Assembly (NCBI RefSeq): GCF_018614075.1
Contig: NZ_JAGGOZ010000014.1
Coordinates: 1 to 64,000 of the forward strand
DNA from: Streptomyces sp. ISL-94
GTDB taxonomy: Bacteria; Actinomycetota; Actinomycetes; Streptomycetales; Streptomycetaceae
Length of the DNA stretch: 64,000 bases
Direction of reading: 5' to 3'
The notes beneath the pieces were generated by a model that was given only the letters and a program-made list of their open reading frames with translations, was not told the DNA's origin and made no database searches. This document shows, in pieces, positions 8,827 to 16,896 of the stretch (position 1 is the stretch's first letter; the number at the start of each line of letters is the position of its first letter). The translations under genes and the position numbers were made by a program.

Positions 8827-11556
8827 ATGAAGCTCCGACTGCCCAGGCGACGCCGCAACCGCCTGTTCGCCGGCGCCGCCGCGCTCGCCGTCGTCGCGGG
8901 AGCCGGTACGTGGACGGCCTCGGCCGCCGCCGGCGACCCTCCGGCCGTGCACCGCCAGGACACCGTGCTGGACATGCCCGACGCCCGGATCGACACCTCG
9001 TACTTCACGGCCGGCGGTGGGGACGGCGCGGGGAAGAAGCGTCCCGCCGTGCTCCTCGGGCACGGTTTCGGCGGCAGCAAGGACGATGTGCGCAAGCAGG
9101 CCGAACAACTGGCCCGCGACGGATACGCCGTCCTGACCTGGTCGGCGCGCGGCTTCGGCCGCTCCGGCGGCCGGATCGGGCTGAATGATCCCGAGCACGA
9201 GGTCAAGGACGTCTCCCGGCTCATCGACTGGCTCGCGGCCCGCCCCGAGGTACAGCTCGACGGGGACGGCGATCCGCGCGTCGGCGTGGCCGGCGCCTCC
9301 TACGGCGGGGCGGTGTCGCTGCTCGCCGCCGGATACGACCGCCGCGTGGACGCGATCGCTCCGCAGATCACCTACTGGAGTCTCGCGGACTCCCTCTTCC
9401 CCAACGGCGTCTTCAAGAAGCTGTGGTCCGGCATCTTCTTCACCACCGGCTCCTCCGGCGGGATGCAGCCGGCACCGGCACAGCAGGGCCCCGGCCCCCA
9501 GGCGCCCGATCCGCTCGCCGCGCCCGGCTGCGGGCGGTTCCAGCCGGAGCTCTGCTCCATGTACGAGCGGGTCGCGGTGGCCGGGAATCCCGACCCCGAG
9601 GCCCGTGCGCTGCTGGAGCAGCGCAGCCCCTCCGCCGTCGGCGCCAAGATCAAGGTGCCGGCCCTCATCGTGCAGGGCCAGGACGACTCCCTCTTCCCGC
9701 TGGACCAGGCCGACGCCATGGCCAAGGCCATCGCGGCGAACGGCGCGCCCGTCTCCGTGGACTGGGCGGCCGGCGGGCACGACGGCGGCATGCGCGAGGC
9801 CGCCCGGGTCGAGGCCCGGGTGGCGGCCTGGTTCGACCGCTATCTCAAGGGGGACGAGGGCGCCGGCACCGGCCCGGCGTTCCGCGTCTCGCGCTCCGGC
9901 GGGATCGACTCCACCGACGGGCAGGTCCAGCTGCGCGGCGCGAGCAGCGAGCGGTACCCCGGCCTTGCGTCCGGCCCGCAGGAGTTCTCCCTGGCCGGGC
10001 GGGAGCAGAGCTTCGCCAATCCGGCGGGCGGCGCCCCGCCGGCGCTGTCCTCGCTGCCCGGTATCGGGGGGCAGCTCGCCGCCTTGGGAACCGGGCTCTC
10101 GCTGGACTTCCCCGGGCAGAACGCCCGCTTCGAGTCGGAGCCGCTGGCCAAGGAGGTCCGTATCACCGGGACGCCGACCGTCACCCTGAAGGTGAGGTCG
10201 ACAGCCGCGGACGGTTCTGCCGTGCTGTTCGGCAAGGTGTACGACGTCGGGCCGGACGGCCGCCGGCAGGTGCTGCCCAGCCAGCTGGTCGCCCCGGTGC
10301 GGGTGGAGGACGCGCAGCAGGGCGCGACCGTCGCGCTGCGGCTGCCCGCGATCGACCACGCCGTCGAGGCCGGGCACCGGCTGCGGCTGGTGGTCGCCGC
10401 GACCGACCTGGGCTACGCCACGCCGGCCGCGCCCGCCACCTACACGGTGTCGGCGCAGGGCCCGCTGGCCGTCCCGGTCGTTCCGCAGGTGCGGACCGCC
10501 ACGGCGGCCCTGCCCGCCTGGACGTGGGGGCTGCCGCTCGGCGCGGCGGCGCTGGCCGCGGCGCTGCTCGGGATCCGGCGGACCGGCCGGGGGGCCGTGG
10601 GGGCACGGGCCGGCGTACCGGAGCCGGAGAGCGCGCCGGCCGGCGTACCGCTGGAAATCACCGGACTGACGAAGAAGTACGCGAAGGCGCAGGACCGGTA
10701 CGCCGTACGGGACCTGTCGTTCCGGGTGGAGAAGGGGCAGGTGCTGGGGCTCCTCGGGCCCAACGGCGCTGGTAAGACCACCACCCTGCGGATGCTGATG
10801 GGGCTGATCTCGCCGGACGCCGGGGAGATCCGGGTCTTCGGGCACGCGGTGCGGGCCGGGGCTCCGGTGCTGTCGCGGGTCGGTGCCTTCGTGGAGGGCG
10901 CGGGATTCCTGCCGCACCTGACGGGTCGGGCCAACCTGGAGCTGTACTGGCAGGCCACCGGCCGCCCGGCCGAGGACTCGCACATGGACGAGGCCTTGGA
11001 GATCGCCGGGCTCGGCGACGCGCTGGAGCGGGCGGTGCGCACGTACTCGCAGGGCATGCGGCAGCGGCTCGCGATCGCGCAGGCCATGCTCGGGATGCCG
11101 GACCTGCTGATCCTCGACGAGCCGACGAACGGTCTGGACCCGCCGCAGATCCGGGAGATGCGGGATGTGATGATCCGCTACGCCGCCGGCGGGCGCACGG
11201 TCATCGTCTCGAGCCACCTGTTGTCGGAGGTGGAGCAGTCCTGTACGCACCTGGTGGTCATGGACCGGGGCCGGCTGGTGCAGGCGGGCGAGGTCTCGGA
11301 GATCACGGGCGGCGGGGACATCCTGCTGGTGACGCTGGCGGAGCCGGTGGACGAGGTGGTCGTCGAGAAGGTGGCGGCGCTGGAGGGAGTGGGCATCGTG
11401 ACGGCCGCCGACGACGGGCTGCTCGTACGGCTCGACGGCGCGACGGCCGCCGGGCTGATCGCCGAACTCGTACGGCTGGGGGTGCCGGTGAGCGGAGTGG
11501 GGCCGCACCGTCGGCTGGAGGACGCGTTCCTCACCCTGATCGGAGGTTCGGCATGA
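8827..11556 (+). CDS. Exported alpha/beta hydrolase fused to ABC transporter ATPase
   Basis: A single 909-residue frame joins three parts. Residues 1-36 are a signal peptide with an Arg-rich start. Residues 37-555 form an X-Pro dipeptidyl-peptidase/CocE-type hydrolase, with Ser158 nucleophile in GASYGG, an acid in QGQDDSLFP, a His in GGHDGG and a C-terminal jelly-roll. After a transmembrane helix near 565-585, a complete ABC ATPase follows: Walker A GPNGAGKTT near 643-651, signature SQGMRQR, Walker B LLILDEPT. This topology puts the hydrolase outside and the ATPase inside. The stop overlaps the start of the permease gene, so hydrolase-ATPase and permease form one exporter. A TAGGGT hexamer at 8815-8820 is placed for leaderless transcription. 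The substrate is unknown. Confidence 0.9.
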   Translation: MKLRLPRRRRNRLFAGAAALAVVAGAGTWTASAAAGDPPAVHRQDTVLDMPDARIDTSYFTAGGGDGAGKKRPAVLLGHGFGGSKDDVRKQAEQLARDGYAVLTWSARGFGRSGGRIGLNDPEHEVKDVSRLIDWLAARPEVQLDGDGDPRVGVAGASYGGAVSLLAAGYDRRVDAIAPQITYWSLADSLFPNGVFKKLWSGIFFTTGSSGGMQPAPAQQGPGPQAPDPLAAPGCGRFQPELCSMYERVAVAGNPDPEARALLEQRSPSAVGAKIKVPALIVQGQDDSLFPLDQADAMAKAIAANGAPVSVDWAAGGHDGGMREAARVEARVAAWFDRYLKGDEGAGTGPAFRVSRSGGIDSTDGQVQLRGASSERYPGLASGPQEFSLAGREQSFANPAGGAPPALSSLPGIGGQLAALGTGLSLDFPGQNARFESEPLAKEVRITGTPTVTLKVRSTAADGSAVLFGKVYDVGPDGRRQVLPSQLVAPVRVEDAQQGATVALRLPAIDHAVEAGHRLRLVVAATDLGYATPAAPATYTVSAQGPLAVPVVPQVRTATAALPAWTWGLPLGAAALAAALLGIRRTGRGAVGARAGVPEPESAPAGVPLEITGLTKKYAKAQDRYAVRDLSFRVEKGQVLGLLGPNGAGKTTTLRMLMGLISPDAGEIRVFGHAVRAGAPVLSRVGAFVEGAGFLPHLTGRANLELYWQATGRPAEDSHMDEALEIAGLGDALERAVRTYSQGMRQRLAIAQAMLGMPDLLILDEPTNGLDPPQIREMRDVMIRYAAGGRTVIVSSHLLSEVEQSCTHLVVMDRGRLVQAGEVSEITGGGDILLVTLAEPVDEVVVEKVAALEGVGIVTAADDGLLVRLDGATAAGLIAELVRLGVPVSGVGPHRRLEDAFLTLIGGSA

Positions 11557-12425
11557 GCACGGTAGAGGTCTCTCGGGAGGTGGCCCCCGGCTACCGGGCG
11601 GGCCGTACGCTGCCGCTGCGCGTGGAGGCGCTGCGGCAGTGGCGCCGGCGGCGGACGCTGGTGATGGGCGGAGTGCTGGCCGCACTGCCCTTCATCATGA
11701 TCATCGCGTTCGCGGTGGGCGGCGGACCGGACGGCCCCGGCGGCGGCAACGGCCGGATCACGCTGATCGACACGGCCACCGCCTCCGGAGCCAACTTCGC
11801 CGCCACCTGTCTGTTCGTCTCGGCGGGCTTCCTGCTGGTGGTGCCGGTCGCGCTGTTCTGCGGGGACACGGTGGCCTCGGAGGCGAGCTGGGCCTCGCTG
11901 CGCTACCTGCTCGCCTCGCCGGTGCCGCGGGCCCGGCTGCTGTGGAGCAAGCTGGTGGTGGCGCTCGGCTTCAGTCTGGCGGCGATGGTGCTGCTGCCGG
12001 TGGTGGCGCTCGCGGCGGGCACGGCCGCCTACGGGTGGGGGCCGCTGAAGCTGCCGACCGGAGGCTCGCTGGCGGCCGGGGACACCGTGCCGCGGCTCGC
12101 GCTGGTGGTCGCCTTCATCTTCGTGTCGCAGCTGGTGACGGCGGGTCTGGCGTTCTGGCTGTCCACGCGGACGGACGCGCCGCTGGGCGCGGTGGGCGGT
12201 GCGGTCGGGCTGACGATCGTCGGCAATGTGCTGGACGCGGTGACGGCCCTCGGGTCGTGGCGCGACTTCCTGCCGGCGCACTGGCAGTTCGCGTGGGCGG
12301 ACGCGCTCCAGCCGCAGCTGGAGTGGGGCGGGATGGTGAAGGGGGCGGCGGTGTCGGTGTCGTACGCGCTGGTGCTCTTCGCCCTCGCCTTCCGGGGCTT
12401 CTCCCGCAAGGACATCACGTCCTGA
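11553..12425 (+). CDS. ABC-2 type transporter permease
   Basis: A 290-residue integral membrane protein with six predicted helices and the layout of ABC-2 exporters. An amphipathic N-terminus contains RVEALRQWRRRRTL; helix 1 is near residue 35-55, the conserved central loop contains RYLLASPVPRARLLWSKLVVA (about 115-140), and the last helix ends in AFRGFSRKDITS. The ATG overlaps the stop of the hydrolase-ATPase fusion by four bases. This is the membrane half of that transporter, probably a dimer working with two fused ATPases. Confidence 0.9.
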   Translation: MSTVEVSREVAPGYRAGRTLPLRVEALRQWRRRRTLVMGGVLAALPFIMIIAFAVGGGPDGPGGGNGRITLIDTATASGANFAATCLFVSAGFLLVVPVALFCGDTVASEASWASLRYLLASPVPRARLLWSKLVVALGFSLAAMVLLPVVALAAGTAAYGWGPLKLPTGGSLAAGDTVPRLALVVAFIFVSQLVTAGLAFWLSTRTDAPLGAVGGAVGLTIVGNVLDAVTALGSWRDFLPAHWQFAWADALQPQLEWGGMVKGAAVSVSYALVLFALAFRGFSRKDITS

Positions 12426-12447
12426 GCGGAAGGACCCCGGGAGGGTG

Positions 12448-13092
12448 TCAGCGCAGTACGCGTACGGGTGAGCCGTCGAGGAACGCTTGGATGTCCTCGA
12501 CGGCTTCGCCGTAGTAGGTGGCGTAGTTGGACCGTGTCACGTAGCCGAGGTGCGGGGTGGTGAGCAGCCGCGGAGCGGTGCGCAGCGGGTGTCGGCGGGC
12601 AGCGGCTCGATGTCGAACACGTCGATGCCCGCGCCTGCGATCCGGCCCGCGTGGAGCGCGTCGAGGAGCGCCTCCTGGTCGACGATGGCCGCCCGGGAGG
12701 TGTTGACCAGGTAGGCGGTCGGGCGCATCAGGCCCAGCTCGGCGGCGCCGATCAGGCCCCGGGTGCGCTCGCCGAGTGCGAGGTGGACGGAGACGAAGTC
12801 GCTGTCGGCCAGCAGCCCCTCCTTGGAAGGCGCGAGGCGGACGCCCGCCTCCTCGGCGCGTTCTTCGGTGAGGTTCTGGTTCCAGGCCGTCACCTCCATG
12901 CCGAAGGCAAGGCCGACGCGGGCCACCCGGCTGCCGATCTTGCCGAGGCCGAGCAGGCCGAGCCGCTGCCCGTGCAGGTCGGCGCCCACGGTCTGCTGCC
13001 AGGGGCCGCCGTCGCGCAGGGCGGTGCTCTCCGGGACGAGGCCGCGCGCCAGGCCCAGCAGCAGCGCCCAGGTCAGGCGTCGAGGAGCGCAC
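12448..13092 (-). pseudogene. Broken D-isomer-specific 2-hydroxyacid dehydrogenase
   Basis: The C-terminal two thirds of a 2-hydroxyacid dehydrogenase remain: LTWALLLGLARG, the NAD-binding motif GLGKIGSRVARVG, and NTSRAAIVDQEALLDAL. Two lesions are visible. Near 12590 one C is missing (expected GACCACCCG, present GACACCCG), shifting the last 50 codons (TTPHLGYVTRSNYATYYGEAV) into another frame. The first 100 or more residues are absent; about 50 bp upstream the sequence is already the end of the aldo/keto reductase gene. The short frame in between ends GVPPLRCALLDA, of unknown origin. The gene cannot make active enzyme unless the frameshift is a sequencing error, and even then the substrate domain is missing. 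Confidence 0.85.
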
Positions 13093-13144
13093 AGCGCAGC
13101 GGCGGGACGCCGGTGCGCTTGCGCTCGCCCGGACCCGGCCTGGC

Positions 13145-14101
13145 TCAGGCGCCGATCGGGGCGACGGCGTCGATCTCGGCGAGCAGCTCGGACTCCAGCG
13201 GGCGGTCGGCGACGGCCGCGTTGGCGCGTACCTGCTCGGCGGAGGTGGCCCCCGCGATCACGGAGGCGCAGCCGGGCTGGGCGGAGAGCCAGCCGATGGC
13301 GAGTTCGAGGACGCTGCGGCCGTACTTCTCGGCGAGCGCGGCAAGCGCTTCGACGACATCGAGCCGCTGCTCGGTCAGGTAGGCGGCGCGGCCTTCGAGG
13401 CGGGAGCCGGCCGGTACGGGCGCGCCCCGGCGGATCTTGCCGGTGAGCAGGCCGTTGGCGAGCGGGAAGTACGGGAGCACGCCGACGCCGTAGTGGAGGG
13501 CCGCGGGGAGGAGTTCGCGCTCGGCCGACCGCTCCAGCAGGGACCACTGGTTCTGCGCGGACACGAAGGGTACCGCGCCGGTTTCGCGGGCGGTGTGGGC
13601 GGCTTCGGCGAGCTGCCAGCCCGTGAGGTTGGAGTGGCCGACGTAGCGCACCTTGCCCTCGGCGACGAGCTCGGTGAGCGCGGCCAGGGTCTCGGCGATC
13701 GGGGTGGCCGGGTCGGGGCTGTGCAGCTGGTAGAGGTCGATGTGGTCGGTGCCGAGGCGGCGCAGGGACTCCTCGACGGCCCGGCGGATGTACGCGCGGC
13801 CGCCGCGCGCTCCGGCGGCGGGGCCGTATTTCATGTCCATGCCGGCGTAGCCGAACTTGGTGGCGAGCACGACCTGGTCCCGGCGGCCTTTGAGGGCTTG
13901 GCCGAGGTGGCTCTCGGAGCCGCCGAGGCCGCCGTAGATGTCGGCGGTGTCGAGGAGGGTGATGCCCGCGTCGAGTGCGGCGTCGACGACGGCGCGGGTG
14001 GCCTGGGCGTCGAGGCGGCCGCCGAAGTTGTTGCAGCCGAGCCCCACGGCGGAGACACGTAGACCTGAACTGCCCAGGGGGACATAGCGCATTCGCTGCA
14101 C
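13145..14101 (-). CDS. Aldo/keto reductase
   Basis: A 318-residue NADPH-dependent (beta/alpha)8 oxidoreductase of the AKR family acting on aldehydes or ketones in the cytoplasm. The catalytic tetrad is visible: Asp and Tyr in DTADIYGG (about residues 51-58), Lys in ATKFGYAG (about 81) and His in LYQLHSPD (about 124). The NADP-binding end is seen in SVIAGATSAEQVRANA (about 280-295). Length and motifs are normal. It lies directly upstream of the dehydrogenase remnant, whose front half was lost next to its 3' end. No specific pathway is suggested. Confidence 0.92.
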   Translation of the reverse strand: MQRMRYVPLGSSGLRVSAVGLGCNNFGGRLDAQATRAVVDAALDAGITLLDTADIYGGLGGSESHLGQALKGRRDQVVLATKFGYAGMDMKYGPAAGARGGRAYIRRAVEESLRRLGTDHIDLYQLHSPDPATPIAETLAALTELVAEGKVRYVGHSNLTGWQLAEAAHTARETGAVPFVSAQNQWSLLERSAERELLPAALHYGVGVLPYFPLANGLLTGKIRRGAPVPAGSRLEGRAAYLTEQRLDVVEALAALAEKYGRSVLELAIGWLSAQPGCASVIAGATSAEQVRANAAVADRPLESELLAEIDAVAPIGA

Positions 14102-14143
14102 GCCTCCGCACTCGTACGATGCCTGACCGGCCGTGGGGACACT

Positions 14144-14776
14144 CTAGAAGAGGCTTGCGAGCCGCTTTCCGATGGCCCACGCCTCCTCCGTGCTGCAGGC
14201 CGCGAGGTCGGGGTCCCGCTCGGCCGCCGCCTCGGCGAGGTCCGCGGTGGCGTAGAAGTTGACGCGGTCGCAGAAGACCTCCCGGATGTCGGCGCCGGTG
14301 GCGGGGGCCAGGGTGACGGCGGCCGTCGCGGGGGTGAGGTCGCGGATGCCGTCCGGGGTGACGGTGAGGGAGATGGGCACGCCGGTGGTGGCGCAGCGCC
14401 CGGTGACCCGGCTCGCGGTCTCCTGGTACACGACCGGGAACATCAGCACGTCCATCACGCACCAGCCGTGGACGCGCCGGCCCCGCAGCTCCATCGCGTA
14501 CGGCCGGTCGGAGTTGAGCGATACGCCCGCTCCGACGATGTCCCCGCCCGAGTCGGTCTCGAGGTCGAAGTCCATGCTGTGGAAGCGGGCGAGCACCTCG
14601 TCGCCCGGCCAGTCGAGCAGTTCGCCCGCCTTGGCGGTGGAGAGCGGGCCATGGGTCAGCAGTCCGTTGACGAGCGCCGCCCCGGCGGCCATGAGCCGTA
14701 CGCCCTTGGGAGACGTCCACTTCGCAACGAGCTGGTCCGACAGGTCCTGTACCTTCTCGTTCACGACGCTCCTCAT
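14144..14776 (-). CDS. Organomercurial lyase (MerB)-like protein
   Basis: A 210-residue protein with the MerB core. The first catalytic pair Cys and Asp is in HGWCVMDVLMFP, and the second catalytic Cys is in REVFCDRVNFYAT. These correspond to Cys96, Asp99 and Cys159 of characterised MerB, which splits carbon-mercury bonds by protonolysis. The upstream part is a winged-helix-like N-terminal domain as in MerB. No merA, merR or mer transporter is nearby, so this is a stand-alone member and mercury may not be the physiological substrate. Two starts compete: ATG 14776, or GTG 14764 placed four bases after AGGAG. The frame could extend to 14845, but that adds an unconserved tail. Confidence 0.78.
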   Translation of the reverse strand: MRSVVNEKVQDLSDQLVAKWTSPKGVRLMAAGAALVNGLLTHGPLSTAKAGELLDWPGDEVLARFHSMDFDLETDSGGDIVGAGVSLNSDRPYAMELRGRRVHGWCVMDVLMFPVVYQETASRVTGRCATTGVPISLTVTPDGIRDLTPATAAVTLAPATGADIREVFCDRVNFYATADLAEAAAERDPDLAACSTEEAWAIGKRLASLF

Positions 14777-14891
14777 GGTTGGCGTGCTTGTGTCCCGTTT
14801 CCAACCTATCGGAGCACGGTGCGGCGCGGACGGTGCGACCTTCACCTCGTCGCCCGGTCGGGTACGCGCCGCTTCGCGTGACGGTCTTCCC

Positions 14892-16727
14892 TCACTGGAG
14901 GGTGACGACCGTGGGGCGGCCGAGGTCGGGCCGGTCCCGCAGCGGCAGTTCGGTACCGGGGCGCTCCATTTCCAGCACGATGATCTCGTTGTCGCCGTTC
15001 TGCCACAGGGGGCCGGGGGCGTAGAGGGTGCGCTGGGGGCCGCGCTGGGTGTCGTAGTGGCCGAGCAGGAAGCCGTTCAGCCAGATCAGGCCGGTGCCCC
15101 ACCCGGACACGTCGACGAACCCGTCGGCCGGTGCGTCCGTGAGCACGTGGGTGAACCGGTGGAAGACGGGGCCGGCCGCCGCTGTCCCAGTCGCCGCCGC
15201 TGGCGTTGTCGCCGTCGCCGCCGCCGTCGCCGTCGCCGCCGCCGTCCAGTCGAGGCCGGTCAGGTCGGTGAGCGGCAGGGGGCGGATCTCCCACGCGAAC
15301 AGCTGCTGGTGGCCGTGGCGCACACCGCGCCGGATGCCCTTGCGGTCGTCGATCAGGGGGCCGTAGTTCACCCGGCCCTGCGCCCGGACCAGGATGTCCA
15401 GCACCACGTCCGCTTCCCCGACCGCCAGGTCCAGGCCCTCGTCGGGGGTGTTGCGGTCCAGCACGCCGAGCGGGGCCCCGTCGGCGAAGACGTACGCCCT
15501 GTCGCCGAGGCCGTCGATCCTGACGGGCATCGCAGGGCGCGGACCGGTGACGGTCGTCCGGTAGTGGATCAGCCCGTGGCTCTGGCCCAGCGCCTCCATG
15601 GGCTCGGGCGCGGGACGCAACACCGGTTCGCCGCCCAGGACATCGAGGCCGGACAGCAGGGACGCCGTGCCCGCGGGGGTCGCGAGGGCGGGGGTGATGC
15701 GGGGCAGCGGCTCGGGCAGCGGTCCGGCCGGAAGCGGCAGGTACTTGCCGATGACCTCGCGGAACGCATGGAACTTAGGGGTGAGTTCGCCCGCCTCGCC
15801 GATCGGGGCGTCGTAGTCGTAGCTGGTGACCGTGGGCTCGTAGCCGCGCTCCCCGGGGCGGGACCCGGTGTGGTTCGCGCCCGCCCAGAAGCCGAAGTTG
15901 GTCCCGCCGTGCGCCATGTAGAAGCTCACGGACGCACCGGCGGCCAGGAGCTCGTCGAGCGAGCCGGCCACTTCCTCGACGGCCCGGACGTGGTGGTCCT
16001 CGCCCCAGTGGTCGAACCAGCCGATCCAGAACTCCATCGCCATCAGCGGGCCGGTCTTCTGGTAGCGGCGCAGCACGGCGAGGCGCTCGGCCGGACGCGC
16101 GCCGAAGGTGGCGGTGGCCAGCCGGCCGGGTACCATCCCGCCCTGCTGCATGGCGTCCTCGGCCCCGTCGGCGGTGAACAGCAGGCAGTCCACGCCGCGC
16201 CGCAGCAGGCCCTGTTCGAGGTGGCGCAGGTAGGCCGTGTCATTGCCGTACGAGCCGTACTCGTTCTCGATCTGCACGGCGACCACCGGCCCGCCCGCGG
16301 ACGCGAGCAGCGGCAGCAACTCGGGCACGACCTGGTCGAACCAGCCGTCCACCTCGGTCAGGAACCGGCGATCGGAACAGCGCAGTCTCAGCGTTTCGCC
16401 GGCCAGCAGCCGCGCCGGCAGGCCGCCGAAGTCCCACTCGGCGCATATGTAGGGGCCGGGACGCACGATCGCATCGAGACCCAGGCTCTGCGCCAGACGC
16501 AGGAACCGGCCGAGATCCCGCCACCCCGTGAAATCGGCCTTGCCCGGGACGGTCTCGTGGAAGTTCCACGGCACGTACGTGTCCACCGTGTTCGCACCCA
16601 TCGCGCGCAACCGGGAGAGGCGGTCCTCCCACAAGTCCGGATGGACCCGGAAGTAGTGCAGCGCCCCGGAGACGATGCGGTGGGGGCGGTCTGCGCGCCG
16701 GAAGCCGTCCTGGTCGTACGTGAGCAT
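14892..16727 (-). CDS. GH35 beta-galactosidase
   Basis: A 611-residue glycoside hydrolase family 35 enzyme removing terminal beta-galactosyl residues with retention. The TIM barrel fills residues 10-330. The acid/base Glu is in the invariant QIENEYGSYG (about 155-165), and the nucleophile Glu is in AMEFWIGWFDHWG (about 228-240). The typical opening ALHYFRVHPDLWEDRLSRLRAMGANTV is intact. C-terminal beta-sandwich domains follow, interrupted near residues 495-517 by an Ala/Thr repeat linker encoded by a GCC/GTC-rich tract (15180-15245). No signal peptide is evident, so the enzyme probably acts on imported oligosaccharides. It is divergent from a DeoR/LacI-type regulator with a palindrome between them, suggesting substrate-inducible control. 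Confidence 0.93.
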   Translation of the reverse strand: MLTYDQDGFRRADRPHRIVSGALHYFRVHPDLWEDRLSRLRAMGANTVDTYVPWNFHETVPGKADFTGWRDLGRFLRLAQSLGLDAIVRPGPYICAEWDFGGLPARLLAGETLRLRCSDRRFLTEVDGWFDQVVPELLPLLASAGGPVVAVQIENEYGSYGNDTAYLRHLEQGLLRRGVDCLLFTADGAEDAMQQGGMVPGRLATATFGARPAERLAVLRRYQKTGPLMAMEFWIGWFDHWGEDHHVRAVEEVAGSLDELLAAGASVSFYMAHGGTNFGFWAGANHTGSRPGERGYEPTVTSYDYDAPIGEAGELTPKFHAFREVIGKYLPLPAGPLPEPLPRITPALATPAGTASLLSGLDVLGGEPVLRPAPEPMEALGQSHGLIHYRTTVTGPRPAMPVRIDGLGDRAYVFADGAPLGVLDRNTPDEGLDLAVGEADVVLDILVRAQGRVNYGPLIDDRKGIRRGVRHGHQQLFAWEIRPLPLTDLTGLDWTAAATATAAATATTPAAATGTAAAGPVFHRFTHVLTDAPADGFVDVSGWGTGLIWLNGFLLGHYDTQRGPQRTLYAPGPLWQNGDNEIIVLEMERPGTELPLRDRPDLGRPTVVTLQ

Positions 16728-16824
16728 GCGGTGACTCCCGAGGGCGAGGCCGAGATGCCGTGAGGTGCCGGACGCCGCCGAATATATGGACGCGCCAACC
16801 GCGCCGTCAATGACCGGTTGAACG

Positions 16825-16852
16825 GATTCGATCGAATCGATCGGTTCGATTC
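16825..16852. promoter_or_regulatory. Operator-like palindromes between GH35 gene and regulator
   Basis: GATTCGATCGAATC (16825-16838) is a perfect 14-bp palindrome. An overlapping inverted repeat GAATCG-N7-CGATTC spans 16834-16852. The site lies between the divergent beta-galactosidase and regulator genes, 45-70 bp from the regulator start, as expected for a repressor controlling both. Confidence 0.6.
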
Positions 16853-16896
16853 CCTATGATGGCACCGCGTACATCACCAGACCGCAGGGGGACGCC

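Noticed and set aside
8506..11685. 1059-codon open frame on the minus strand opposite ligB's 5' end and the hydrolase-ABC gene
   Set aside because: Composition is Arg/Gly/His-rich with no recognisable domain, while the opposite strand encodes complete conserved proteins. It is a GC-rich antisense shadow.
12537..14804. 755-codon minus-strand frame covering three genes
   Set aside because: Only its last part is real coding sequence (the dehydrogenase remnant). The rest is out of frame with the aldo/keto reductase and MerB-like genes.
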